From Succinatimonas hippei YIT 12066 (GTDB lineage Bacteria > Pseudomonadota > Gammaproteobacteria > Enterobacterales > Succinivibrionaceae): a DNA stretch of 32,563 nt. Below, piece after piece: positions 1 to 7,366 of this stretch (the first letter of the stretch is position 1; every line of letters begins with the position of its first letter). The position numbers and the translations under genes are program-made. The notes under the pieces are model-generated. The model saw nothing but the letters and a program-made list of their open reading frames with translations, had not been told where the DNA came from and made no database searches. The stretch covers positions 7,537 to 40,099 of the forward strand of contig NZ_GL831043.1 in assembly GCF_000188195.1 (NCBI RefSeq), read 5' to 3'.

Positions 1-11
1 CGGGGTTTTAG

Positions 12-494
12 CCGCTGATCTTTTTTGATAAAGACGACACTATTTTTCTTGTGATTGCCGATCATGAAAGTAGAGTAAGAGGAAACGGATCATTTCCTTT
101 AAGTGAATTTTCAATACCGGCTCTTATCCTAGGTCCTAACATTAAAGCATACCAAGACGAACGCGTCGTAAGTCAAATCGATATGGCTCCTACTTTACTT
201 TCGTTATCGGGAATTTCCGGTGAATTTCCTTTAATAGGACAAAATCTTAACCAAGAACGCATCAAAGAACGCGCCTTGATGCAGTTTAATCAAATCTTCG
301 GCTATCTTAAACACGGAAAATTCGTAACTTTGGAGCCGCAAGGCAAAGCCGCTTTTTTTAATGTCGGAAAGCATAATTCTTTGGTTGAAACAAAAGAAGA
401 CAAACAGTTGCTCAAAAAAGCCGTAGCGCTTGAAAACTTAGGTCCGCTTATCTATTCACAAGGATATATGCTTGATTCCTGCATTAATCCTTAA
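12..494 (+). CDS. LTA synthase/sulfatase-family membrane enzyme, C-terminal fragment (5' end missing)
   Basis: This is the C-terminal part of a phosphoglycerol- or phosphoethanolamine-transferase-like protein of the alkaline phosphatase/sulfatase superfamily (LTA synthase, MdoB type). The visible signs are the segment DTIFLVIADHESRVRG, which carries the family's metal-binding Asp-His pair, then IPALILGP and QIDMAPTLLSLSGI, typical of the sulfatase-fold C-terminus. Such enzymes work on the periplasmic side of the inner membrane. The frame is closed by TAG at 9-11, just upstream of conserved sequence. The GTG at 51 lies inside the conserved Asp-His region and cannot be the real start. Either the window begins at a junction or assembly edge, or the gene is broken here. 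The exact substrate cannot be told from this piece. Confidence 0.65.
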   Translation, partial: PLIFFDKDDTIFLVIADHESRVRGNGSFPLSEFSIPALILGPNIKAYQDERVVSQIDMAPTLLSLSGISGEFPLIGQNLNQERIKERALMQFNQIFGYLKHGKFVTLEPQGKAAFFNVGKHNSLVETKEDKQLLKKAVALENLGPLIYSQGYMLDSCINP

Positions 495-502
495 GTTATT
501 GA

Positions 503-527
503 TTTTGCCTCTGACAAGGAGGCAAAA
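503..527. repeat. Hairpin-forming inverted repeat after the first gene
   Basis: A perfect 9-bp inverted repeat (TTTTGCCTC, 7-nt loop, GAGGCAAAA) sits 8 bp after the stop codon of the first gene. The position suggests a terminator. On the + strand the 3' side is followed by A-rich sequence (AATTAAC) rather than a T tract, so it would be a weak intrinsic terminator or an mRNA 3'-end stabiliser. Confidence 0.5.
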
Positions 528-611
528 ATTAACTTAGCATTATTCTTTAAAAAATTTTCTTTTGCTGTAAGATCAAATATCAAATCTTTCAAAAAAGAGA
601 ATCTACCGTCA

Positions 612-1580
612 ATGATAAAAGAAACCTGCATCAGTGCCGGCAAACGCGTTTTGCAAGACGAAGCTGCTGCGCTTTTAGCTTTAGTTCCAACCATCGGAGA
701 TAATTTCGAAAAGGCTTGCCGTTTACTTTTAAGCTGTAAAGGAAAAGTTATTTTAACCGGAGTAGGCAAATCAGGACATATCGCAACCAAAATAGCATCT
801 ACATTAGCAAGCACGGGGACCCCGGCCTTTTTTGTGCAGGCAGGTGAAGCAGCTCACGGCGACCTAGGAATGATAGGTAATGATGATGTGGTGATCGCTA
901 TTTCAAACTCAGGCGAAGGGTCAGAGCTAAAAATCATGATTCCGATTTTAAAGCGCCGCGGTATTCCCCTTATAGCTATTACTGGGGAGATAAATTCTTC
1001 TTTAGGAAAAGAAGCTGATATCACTTTATCGGCACACGTAGAAAAAGAAGCTTGTCCGTTAAATTTAGCTCCCACATCAAGTTCTACGGCCGAACTTGCC
1101 TTAGGCGACGCTCTTGCCATTGCGCTACTTGAAGCCCGCGGTTTTACCGAGCAGGACTTTGCTCTATCCCATCCGGGCGGAGCTTTGGGCAGACGCTTAT
1201 TAGTCCGCTGCAAAGACTTAATGCACACCGGATCCGCTATGCCCAAAGTCAAAGACGATATTTCAATTAAAGACGCTTTATTTGAAATGTCTAAAAAATC
1301 TCAGGGAATCGTTACCATAGTAGATAAAGACGGAAAACTTGCCGGAGTTTATACCGACGGTGATTTACGCCGTACCTTAAATAAAGGTGTTGATCTTAAC
1401 GAATGTATCAGCTTAGTGATGACGCGTAAATGTACTACAATAAAAGCTGAAACTTTAGCCGCTAAAGCCGTGGTTTTAATGCAGAGTAAAAAAATCACCG
1501 CCATGGTTGTGGTTGATGAAAACAACAAACCTATTGGAACCTTTAATATTCAAGATTTACTACGCGCAGGTATCGTATGA
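612..1580 (+). CDS. kdsD: Arabinose 5-phosphate isomerase
   Basis: It converts D-ribulose 5-phosphate to D-arabinose 5-phosphate, the first step of Kdo synthesis for the LPS inner core, in the cytosol. The 322-residue protein has the family layout: an N-terminal SIS sugar-isomerase domain (GVGKSGHIATKIASTLASTG from about residue 50, AHGDLGMIG near 81, and LSHPGGALGRRLL before the linker), then two CBS repeats (about 205-322). Length is close to the E. coli enzyme (328). It opens the kdsD-kdsC-lptC-lptA-lptB operon and overlaps kdsC by 4 nt (ATGA). A possible weak promoter is TTTAAA at 546-551, a 16-nt spacer and TAAGAT at 568-573. The usual upstream yrbG transporter is not present; a sulfatase-family gene takes its place. 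Confidence 0.95.
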   Translation: MIKETCISAGKRVLQDEAAALLALVPTIGDNFEKACRLLLSCKGKVILTGVGKSGHIATKIASTLASTGTPAFFVQAGEAAHGDLGMIGNDDVVIAISNSGEGSELKIMIPILKRRGIPLIAITGEINSSLGKEADITLSAHVEKEACPLNLAPTSSSTAELALGDALAIALLEARGFTEQDFALSHPGGALGRRLLVRCKDLMHTGSAMPKVKDDISIKDALFEMSKKSQGIVTIVDKDGKLAGVYTDGDLRRTLNKGVDLNECISLVMTRKCTTIKAETLAAKAVVLMQSKKITAMVVVDENNKPIGTFNIQDLLRAGIV

Positions 1581-2131
1581 TGGAAAAAATTGACACTTGC
1601 TACGGCCCGATTGACGCAGCCATTTTTGAAAAACTCAAAAATATCGAACTCATCATTTTTGATGTAGACGGAACTTTGACCGACGCCGGCGTTTATCTTG
1701 ATGCCAAAGATGGTGAGTATAAAAAATTCAACACTAAAGATGGTCTTGGTATCATGAACCTTCTTAAATCTGGACTAAAGGCAGCCGTCATTACCGGCAG
1801 AACTTCACCGCTTACGGTCCGCCGCATGAAGGAAGTTCATATTGATTACATTTTGCAAGGGCAGTTGGACAAGGGACCGGCTCTTGATAAATTGTGTAAT
1901 GATTTCAATCTGACACCGGATAAAATTGCCGTAATCGGTGACGATCTTAACGATTTGCCGTTATTTCAAAGAGTAGGATTCTCCGCCTGTCCTAAAGATG
2001 CGCATTCTTATATACAGAAAATCGCATCCATAGTTCTGCATCGCGACGGCGGACACGGAGCAGGTCGCGAGCTTTGCGATCTGTTAATGATGGCTCACGG
2101 TTTACTTAACACTGACGGCGGTCCGAAATAA
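1577..2131 (+). CDS. kdsC: 3-deoxy-D-manno-octulosonate 8-phosphate phosphatase
   Basis: This HAD-superfamily phosphatase removes phosphate from Kdo-8-phosphate to give Kdo for LPS core assembly. The 184-residue protein is a bare HAD core with no cap domain, as expected for the tetrameric KdsC family. Motif I is FDVDGTLTD with nucleophile Asp29 and Asp31, motif II is VITGR near 71-75, and motif III/IV is GDDLNDLP at about 121-128. Its ATG overlaps the kdsD stop and its TAA overlaps the lptC ATG by one base, so the three genes are translationally coupled. The reading frame starts with two adjacent Met codons (1577 and 1580); either could serve. Confidence 0.95.
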   Translation: MMEKIDTCYGPIDAAIFEKLKNIELIIFDVDGTLTDAGVYLDAKDGEYKKFNTKDGLGIMNLLKSGLKAAVITGRTSPLTVRRMKEVHIDYILQGQLDKGPALDKLCNDFNLTPDKIAVIGDDLNDLPLFQRVGFSACPKDAHSYIQKIASIVLHRDGGHGAGRELCDLLMMAHGLLNTDGGPK

Positions 2132-2694
2132 TGAGTGTAACTTCACGTTCACTGATTTTATCTTTTATCCTTATAGGATGTGCTTTCATCCTATATAGGA
2201 TATCTTCTAACATTGATAAACCTTCAAATAATGACATTCTTAACGAATATCCTACGTTTACTGCAGTAAATTTCGATGCAGACAGCTTTGATAAAGAAGG
2301 TCTTTTAACTTATTCATTTAAAGCAGATGACGTCATTTACTATAAAAAACAAGATTTACTTAATTTTTCAAATCCCTTAGGCATCTATTACGATCACCAA
2401 AAAACCGGTGTAGAGCCATGGCAAATTACTGCAAATGACGGTTCCATGATTTTAAACAAAGAAGTGGAGCTTGACGGTAATGTAGTAGTTGTTCCGCTTT
2501 TTACCGACGCGCCCATAACTGAATTTACCACGGGCTTCATGCATTTTGATATGATTAAAAACGTGATTACGGCACCGGGGAAAGTCAATATTAAAGGCAC
2601 GAACTTTACCAATACCGGAAGCAACTTAGTAGGAAACCTTACTACCAAAGAATGCACTATCTCTGGAGATCCTCATGCGCACTACATCCCTTAA
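2131..2694 (+). CDS. lptC: LPS export system protein LptC
   Basis: LptC is the bitopic inner-membrane part of the Lpt bridge. It receives LPS from LptB2FG and passes it to LptA. The 187-residue product has one N-terminal membrane segment (about residues 6-24, ILSFILIGCAFILYRI) and then a periplasmic beta-jellyroll-type region with alternating hydrophobic strands. Family assignment rests on size, topology and its place between kdsC and lptA, since LptC is poorly conserved in sequence. The segment LLTYSFKADDVIYYKKQDLL resembles the LptC 'G-x-x-x-Y-x-l-x-A...y' core. Its 3' end overlaps lptA by 20 nt. Confidence 0.88.
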   Translation: MSVTSRSLILSFILIGCAFILYRISSNIDKPSNNDILNEYPTFTAVNFDADSFDKEGLLTYSFKADDVIYYKKQDLLNFSNPLGIYYDHQKTGVEPWQITANDGSMILNKEVELDGNVVVVPLFTDAPITEFTTGFMHFDMIKNVITAPGKVNIKGTNFTNTGSNLVGNLTTKECTISGDPHAHYIP

Positions 2695-3196
2695 ACTGTC
2701 AGTAGCCGCCTTTTTACTGTTTAGCCCCGTCTATACGGCTTTAGCTCTTGAAAGTGACTACAGTAAGCCTGTCAACGTTCTTTCTGTTGAACAATTTGCC
2801 GATCTTAAAGCCAATAAAGTCATTTTCAGCGGCAATGTGGTAGCCACTCAAGGAACTATGAAAATCACGGCAGATAAAGTTGAAATCACCCGTGACGACG
2901 AAGGCAAACTTAAAATGGTAACGGCTTACGGATCTCCTACCACTTTTGAGCAAATGATGGAAAACGGTAAACCTATTCACTCACGAAGCGCTACCATTAA
3001 TTATGAGCCCAATAAGAACCTGATCGTTCTAACCGGCAAAGCAACCGTCTGGCAAGGCGAATCCCGCATGGTAGGCGAGCGTATTGAATATAACGTCAAA
3101 ACACAAACAATGCGTGCAAACAATAAAACCAAGAGCCAGGGCGGGCGCGTATCCAGTACTTTCATTCCGTCAGATTTCCAGCAGCAGAAGAAATAG
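2675..3196 (+). CDS. lptA: LPS transport periplasmic protein LptA
   Basis: LptA forms the periplasmic beta-jellyroll bridge that carries LPS from LptC to LptD. The 173-residue protein starts with a clear signal peptide (RTTSLKLSVAAFLLFSPVYTALA, probable cleavage after Ala24). The OstA-like fold follows: VIFSGNVVATQGTMKITADKVEI, then ATINYEPNKNLIVLTGKATVWQ and MVGERIEYNVKTQTM, a pattern typical of LptA. The tail is rich in Lys, Gln and Ser, as usual. The start is supported by GGAG (in ctggagatcctcATG) at good spacing inside lptC. lptB follows after 3 nt. Confidence 0.93.
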   Translation: MRTTSLKLSVAAFLLFSPVYTALALESDYSKPVNVLSVEQFADLKANKVIFSGNVVATQGTMKITADKVEITRDDEGKLKMVTAYGSPTTFEQMMENGKPIHSRSATINYEPNKNLIVLTGKATVWQGESRMVGERIEYNVKTQTMRANNKTKSQGGRVSSTFIPSDFQQQKK

Positions 3197-3199
3197 TTT

Positions 3200-3925
3200 A
3201 TGTACGAGTTAAAAGCTTCACATTTACGAAAAACTTATAAAAAACGCGTCGTTGTCAATGACGTAAGCATCTCGGTACAAAGCGGTTCTATCGTAGGTCT
3301 GCTCGGACCTAACGGAGCCGGTAAAACCACTTCCTTTTATATGATTGTAGGTATTATCACTACAGAAAAAGGGTCGGTTACTTTAAATAATGTTGATATA
3401 ACGGACATGCCGATGCATCTTCGCGCTCGCGCAGGCCTTGGTTATCTGCCTCAGGAAAACTCCATTTTCAGAAAACTCACCGTGCAGGAAAACATTATGG
3501 GAGTTTTGGAGTTAATTAAAGGCTTAAGCCCCGGGGAAAGACAGCAAAGAGCCGACGAACTCATGGAAGAGCTTAGTATCTCAAGTCTGCGCAATAACGT
3601 AGGTATGAGTCTTTCAGGAGGAGAAAGACGACGCGTCGAGATCGCCCGCGCTTTAGCTGCCAATCCTAAGTTTATTTTGCTTGATGAACCGTTTGCCGGT
3701 GTTGACCCGATTTCCGTATCTGAAATTAAAAGCATTATCACTCATTTAAAAGAACGCGGTATCGGAATTCTTATTACCGATCACAACGTCCGTGAAACTT
3801 TGGATGTCTGCGAAAAAGCTTACATAGTAAGCTCGGGTGAAATCATAGCCAAAGGTACGGCAGACGAGATCCTTGCCAACGAAAAAGTAAAAAACGTATA
3901 TCTTGGAGAGAGTTTTACTCTCTAA
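3200..3925 (+). CDS. lptB: LPS export ABC transporter ATP-binding protein LptB
   Basis: LptB is the cytoplasmic ATPase that powers LPS extraction by LptFG and transport along LptC-LptA. The 241-residue protein is a complete ABC nucleotide-binding domain: Walker A GPNGAGKT (36-43), Q-loop near PQEN (84-87), signature LSGGE (138-142), Walker [14 protein letters not shown] with Asp162 and Glu163, and switch His195. The length equals that of E. coli LptB (241). It is the last gene of the kds-lpt operon, with a good terminator 8 bp after its stop. In E. coli the next gene is rpoN; here it is not. Confidence 0.97.
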   Translation: MYELKASHLRKTYKKRVVVNDVSISVQSGSIVGLLGPNGAGKTTSFYMIVGIITTEKGSVTLNNVDITDMPMHLRARAGLGYLPQENSIFRKLTVQENIMGVLELIKGLSPGERQQRADELMEELSISSLRNNVGMSLSGGERRRVEIARALAANPKFILLDEPFAGVDPISVSEIKSIITHLKERGIGILITDHNVRETLDVCEKAYIVSSGEIIAKGTADEILANEKVKNVYLGESFTL

Positions 3926-3933
3926 TTCTTTAT

Positions 3934-3966
3934 AGCGGTTTTAACTTGCAATTAAGACCGCTTTTC
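3934..3966 (+). terminator. Rho-independent terminator of the kds-lpt operon
   Basis: AGCGGTTTTAA, a 7-nt loop (CTTGCAA) and TTAAGACCGCT form an 11-bp stem with one G-U pair, followed directly by TTTT. It lies 8 bp after the lptB stop. The 234-bp lptB-hpf gap that follows holds no gene. Confidence 0.85.
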
Positions 3967-4040
3967 TACCTTAAAGTCCTCTAAAATCAAGTCTAAGATT
4001 TTCCAAAAACGTGCTCTATCTTGCAAAAATCAATTTGCAA

Positions 4041-4069
4041 TTGACTAATTTTGATCATCTGTTTATTAA
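4041..4069 (+). promoter_or_regulatory. Candidate sigma-70 promoter of hpf
   Basis: TTGACT at 4041-4046 is separated by 17 nt from TATTAA at 4064-4069. Another possible -10 is TATTAT at 4086-4091, with a poor -35. The start of transcription would leave a leader of roughly 60-85 nt before the hpf ATG. It fits the gap after the lptB terminator, but the -10 boxes are only partial matches. Confidence 0.35.
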
Positions 4070-4159
4070 TTTTTTGTAAAAGCTCTATTATAAAAGTGTG
4101 AACATAATAAAGTGTTCATATAGTTATCCAACACCAAGATTGGATTAAGGAAGATAAAT

Positions 4160-4447
4160 ATGCAAATAAACATCCAAGGCGTCGGAATTAAGATTACTGA
4201 AGCTTTAAATGATTTTGTTATCGACAAATTCAAAAAGCTGGAGCGTAAAGCAGATTTAATTAACAGCATAACTGTGACTTTGGCTGTTAATAAACTTGAT
4301 CAAATAGCCAAAGCAGATATCGCCGTAAACGGCGGAAATATTCATGCAGAAGCTACTGATGAAAGCATGTACTCGGCAGTTGATGCATTAATTGATAAAG
4401 TTGACAGACAGATTGTTAAATATAAAGAAAAAGTTAAAAACGACTAA
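4160..4447 (+). CDS. hpf: Ribosome hibernation promoting factor (short HPF)
   Basis: HPF binds the 30S subunit at the A and P sites and promotes 100S ribosome dimers in resting cells. The 95-residue product has the size of E. coli HPF (95) and starts MQINIQGVGIKITEALNDFV, a direct match to the family N-terminus. A basic patch (FKKLERKADLI) and the region GGNIHAEATDESMYSAVDALIDKVDRQI follow the same beta-alpha-beta-beta-beta-alpha order. There is no C-terminal extension, so it is the short form. AAGGAAG lies about 9 nt before the ATG. It has its own terminator at 4457-4485 and precedes ptsN. Confidence 0.95.
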   Translation: MQINIQGVGIKITEALNDFVIDKFKKLERKADLINSITVTLAVNKLDQIAKADIAVNGGNIHAEATDESMYSAVDALIDKVDRQIVKYKEKVKND

Positions 4448-4456
4448 TTAATTCAC

Positions 4457-4485
4457 GGCCCTGCAGATGCGGGGCTTTATTTTTC
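4457..4485 (+). terminator. Terminator after hpf
   Basis: GCCCTGC (4458-4464), loop AGAT, GCGGGGC (4469-4475) form a 7-bp GC-rich stem with one G-U pair, followed by TTTATTTTT. It lies 10 bp after the hpf stop. Confidence 0.8.
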
Positions 4486-4536
4486 CCGCCGTAGCACTAT
4501 ACAATGAAGCAAAAATTTTAATTAACGTAAATAATT

Positions 4537-5037
4537 ATGTTGGACTCTTTTGAATATCTTCCCGATACTTTGATTTTATCGCCTTTAAGCTGCTTTAGTA
4601 AAAAGCGTTTGTTTGAAGATGTGGCGGATCAGGCTGCGTTCATTATTAAAACGCATACCGTTGATATCAATATGCTGTTAAACGATCGGGAAAAGTGCGG
4701 ATCCACGGCTTTGGATAACGGAGTTGCCATTCCTCATATTCAAATGCGTAAAATTGAAAAGACTTTCGGAATTCTGAGTATTCTGCAAAACAAAGTCTTC
4801 TTTAATGACATCGATACCGATTTAGAAGATGCCGATATAGTTTATACCTTCTTTTTCAGTCAGAAAGACGATCCTAAAGAGGCCGAAATCTTTTTAAAAA
4901 ATCTTTGCGAAATTTTTGAAAATAAAGAATTGTGTGTTTCATTACGTAGAGCAAAAAATGAACCGGATACAATTTATGCTTTATTAAAAAAGATTGATCA
5001 GCAATTAGGAAAGCTTCTGCAGCACACTCAAGATTAA
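4537..5037 (+). CDS. ptsN: Nitrogen PTS EIIA component PtsN
   Basis: PtsN (EIIA-Ntr) is a phosphoryl acceptor of the nitrogen PTS and controls potassium transport and other targets in enterobacteria. The 166-residue PTS EIIA type-2 domain carries the active-site block STALDNGVAIPHIQM with phosphorylatable His67. Length is close to E. coli PtsN (163). The C-terminal half is more divergent than usual, with Asp/Glu-rich segments. The gene sits between hpf and rapZ as in E. coli, but neither rpoN nor npr is nearby, so its phosphoryl donor must be encoded elsewhere or be lost. A poor promoter-like TACAAT at 4500-4505 precedes it. The gap to rapZ is 11 nt. Confidence 0.9.
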   Translation: MLDSFEYLPDTLILSPLSCFSKKRLFEDVADQAAFIIKTHTVDINMLLNDREKCGSTALDNGVAIPHIQMRKIEKTFGILSILQNKVFFNDIDTDLEDADIVYTFFFSQKDDPKEAEIFLKNLCEIFENKELCVSLRRAKNEPDTIYALLKKIDQQLGKLLQHTQD

Positions 5038-5048
5038 AAGGATTTTTT

Positions 5049-5942
5049 ATGACGGGAAATATCGATATTGATCTTGTAATCATTTCAGGCCGTTCCGGAT
5101 CGGGAAAAACCGTTGCTTTAAGGGTTCTTGAAGATTTAGGCTATTACTGCATTGACAATTTACCGGTTATATTTCTTCCTGAACTCGTTGCCGTAGCTAA
5201 AAACCGTTATCCTAAACTTGCAGTTTCCATTGATATCCGCAACATGCCCGACAATATCCAAAGTTTTGAGGATATGTATAAAACACTTCGGGAAAATAAA
5301 AAAATAAAAACTACCCTTATTTATGTCGATGCGGAAGAGTCCGTTTTAATAAAGCGTTACAGTGAAACAAGACGACTGCACCCGCTGTCAAAACGTAAAT
5401 TATCTCTTGATGAAGCAATCGTACTTGAGGGATCAATACTTGAAGATATCGCGTCACTTGCAGATTTGCGCATTGACACTTCATCACTTTCAATACACGA
5501 TCTTGCGGCACAAATCACTACTTTAATCAACGGACATCCTGAAAAGAAGCTGGTCATAGTATTTGAATCTTTCGGATTTAAAAACGGAATTGCAAAAGAC
5601 GCGGATTTCATTTTTGATGCAAGATTCTTGCCCAATCCTTTTTGGGATCCTTCATTGCGCAGTAAAACCGGGCTTGATATAGAGGTAGTCAAATTTTTTG
5701 ATAAATACCCGCAAGTTAATCTTTATATAAATCAAATTGATGAAATGTTAACCGGCTGGCTTGGCGACATTGAAAAAAGCAACAGAAGTTACTTAACTGT
5801 AGCCATCGGCTGCACGGGCGGCTGTCATCGCAGCGTATTTATCGCCCAATCTTTATACGAGCGATTTGAAAAACGCGGATTATTAACTAAAGTCCGTCAC
5901 AGATCGCTTGAAGCACTAAAAGCCGACGGTAAAAAAAGTTAG
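5049..5942 (+). CDS. rapZ: RNase adapter protein RapZ
   Basis: In enterobacteria RapZ binds the sRNA GlmZ and presents it to RNase E, tuning GlmS and so amino-sugar supply for the cell wall and LPS. The 297-residue protein (E. coli 284) has an N-terminal P-loop (GRSGSGKT, residues 14-21), the RapZ signature LGYYCIDNLP just after it, and the C-terminal block TVAIGCTGGCHRSVFIAQSL. Its basic tail (KVRHRSLEALKADGKKS) matches the RNA-binding end. AAGG precedes the ATG at good spacing. In E. coli npr follows with overlap; here the next 294 bp hold no gene, so the conserved rapZ-npr pair is broken. Confidence 0.95.
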   Translation: MTGNIDIDLVIISGRSGSGKTVALRVLEDLGYYCIDNLPVIFLPELVAVAKNRYPKLAVSIDIRNMPDNIQSFEDMYKTLRENKKIKTTLIYVDAEESVLIKRYSETRRLHPLSKRKLSLDEAIVLEGSILEDIASLADLRIDTSSLSIHDLAAQITTLINGHPEKKLVIVFESFGFKNGIAKDADFIFDARFLPNPFWDPSLRSKTGLDIEVVKFFDKYPQVNLYINQIDEMLTGWLGDIEKSNRSYLTVAIGCTGGCHRSVFIAQSLYERFEKRGLLTKVRHRSLEALKADGKKS

Positions 5943-6236
5943 TTATCTTACATACAAGATGGCCGAAAATTTTATATATTAACTTCATAAAAGATAGTTT
6001 TTTATCATAAGAATTAGCAAAAACAGCTATTATTCTTACATACCAGTTTTACCGAACGACAACATCAACTAACATACTAGTATTACAAGTTACAAACAGC
6101 ATTCTAATCAGAAATTAGATCTATATTACAATTTTTTGTTATTTTAAAAAAATTACGAAAACAATCACATTTTCTATGTAAAATTACATCCAGCAAATTA
6201 TTTTTTTTACATCAACCAACATTATCAGGAATTATC
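5943..6236 (+). promoter_or_regulatory. AT-rich regulatory gap upstream of the idonate dehydrogenase gene, with repeated TTACA
   Basis: No gene is visible here. The motif TTACA occurs seven times on the + strand (5948, 6036, 6083, 6090, 6126, 6184, 6207), twice within the 9-mer CTTACATAC (5947 and 6035). The copy at 6184 is part of the palindrome TGTAAAATTACA (6177-6188), 48 bp before the start codon. A further inverted repeat TCTAAT-N5-ATTAGA is at 6103-6119. No convincing -35/-10 pair was found. The repeats may be operator half-sites, but this is inference. Confidence 0.35.
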
Positions 6237-7277
6237 ATGAAAGCTTGTGTCTTACATAAAAAGGGTGATATTCGTTACGAAGATATTCCGGCTCCGGAAA
6301 TCAAAGATCCGCATGAGGTCAAAGTTAAGATGCTCGCTGCCGGTATTTGCGGCTCCGATCAGCACTACTATACCGAAGGCGGCATCGGTACCGCTATCGT
6401 AGTTCGTGAGCCTATCGTTATCGGTCATGAAGGCTGCGGTATTGTTGAAGAAGTCGGATCTGCTGTCACCGGAATTAAAGCAGGCGATATGGTCGTAATG
6501 CGCCCTGCCCGTCCTTGCTTCCACTGCTACTATTGCGAACATCACATGTATACCTACTGTGAAAATATGCAGCACTTAGGCTCTGCAGCATTATTCCCTC
6601 ACACCCAGGGTCTGTTTGCCGAGGAAATCGTCGTTCACGAAGTACAGTGCCGTGTTGTTAAGAACATGAAACCGGAAGTCGGTGCTTTTGCCGAGCCTTT
6701 GGGTATCGCTTACAACGGCGTACATAAAGCCGGAGATATCATGGGCAAGAATCTGTTGGTTATGGGCGCAGGTCCTATCGGATGCTTATGCGCTGCAGCA
6801 GCTAAAGCTTGCGGTGCCGATCGTGTAACCGTAGTTGATATCCGCTCCAAGCCTTTGGAAATTGCTCTTGAGATGGGCGCTGATTGTGTCTGCAACTCAA
6901 AAGAAAATCCTGAGCAGATCGAGAAATGGTGCGAACATAAAGGTGCTTTCGATACCGTTATCGAAGCTACCGGCAACGGATTTGCCGCTGTCCAGGCTAT
7001 GAAGATGCTTCGTCCTGAAGGCGTATTCTCTCAGGTCGGCATGTACGGCTTAGGTCACGAGCCTAAGGATTTAGGCGCCTTCACCACTAAGGGTATCAAG
7101 TGGAACTCCGTCTTCCGTTTCTATGACGAGTTCGGCCCGTGCGTCAACGCTTTGGAGCGCGGCTTAGTCAATCCGCTTCCGTTGCTGTCAGCATCCTTCC
7201 CGGCATCTGAGATCAACGAAGCAATGCAGGCAGCATTGTCTCCTGAGACCGCAAAAGTTCAGATCCGTTTTGATTAA
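6237..7277 (+). CDS. idnD: Zinc-dependent alcohol dehydrogenase, L-idonate 5-dehydrogenase-like
   Basis: This is a medium-chain zinc dehydrogenase, probably oxidising L-idonate to 5-keto-D-gluconate. The 346 residues (E. coli IdnD 343) include the catalytic zinc ligands Cys38 (GICGSD) and His64-Glu65 (GHE), the structural zinc set Cys94, Cys97, Cys100 and Cys108, and the Rossmann motif GAGPIG (177-182). IdnD-like stretches include GSAALFPHTQG and VNPLPLLSASFP near the C-terminus, which is why idonate is favoured over sorbitol or threonine. AGGA precedes the ATG by about 7 nt. The gene is flanked by a regulatory-looking gap and a terminator, so it appears monocistronic; no other idonate or gluconate gene is in the window. 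Its codon use is more C/G-ending than its neighbours, suggesting high expression or a different origin. The exact substrate is not proven. Confidence 0.82.
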   Translation: MKACVLHKKGDIRYEDIPAPEIKDPHEVKVKMLAAGICGSDQHYYTEGGIGTAIVVREPIVIGHEGCGIVEEVGSAVTGIKAGDMVVMRPARPCFHCYYCEHHMYTYCENMQHLGSAALFPHTQGLFAEEIVVHEVQCRVVKNMKPEVGAFAEPLGIAYNGVHKAGDIMGKNLLVMGAGPIGCLCAAAAKACGADRVTVVDIRSKPLEIALEMGADCVCNSKENPEQIEKWCEHKGAFDTVIEATGNGFAAVQAMKMLRPEGVFSQVGMYGLGHEPKDLGAFTTKGIKWNSVFRFYDEFGPCVNALERGLVNPLPLLSASFPASEINEAMQAALSPETAKVQIRFD

Positions 7278-7303
7278 TCAATTGATTTAATGCTTTAAAT
7301 AAT

Positions 7304-7334
7304 AAAAGGCAGCGTTCACGTTAAGCTGCCTTTT
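7304..7334. terminator. Bidirectional terminator between idnD and rpoH
   Basis: AAAAGGCAGC (7304-7313), an 11-nt loop and GCTGCCTTTT (7325-7334) form a perfect 10-bp stem. T tracts follow on both strands (TTTTTTAT on +, TTTTATT on -). It serves idnD and rpoH, which converge here. Confidence 0.88.
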
Positions 7335-7366
7335 TTATAACAGTAAAACATATAGATTACAAATAA

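Noticed and set aside
491-814. Open frame antisense to the kdsD start region
   Set aside because: Lies on the other strand of a clearly coding kdsD and has no recognisable protein features.
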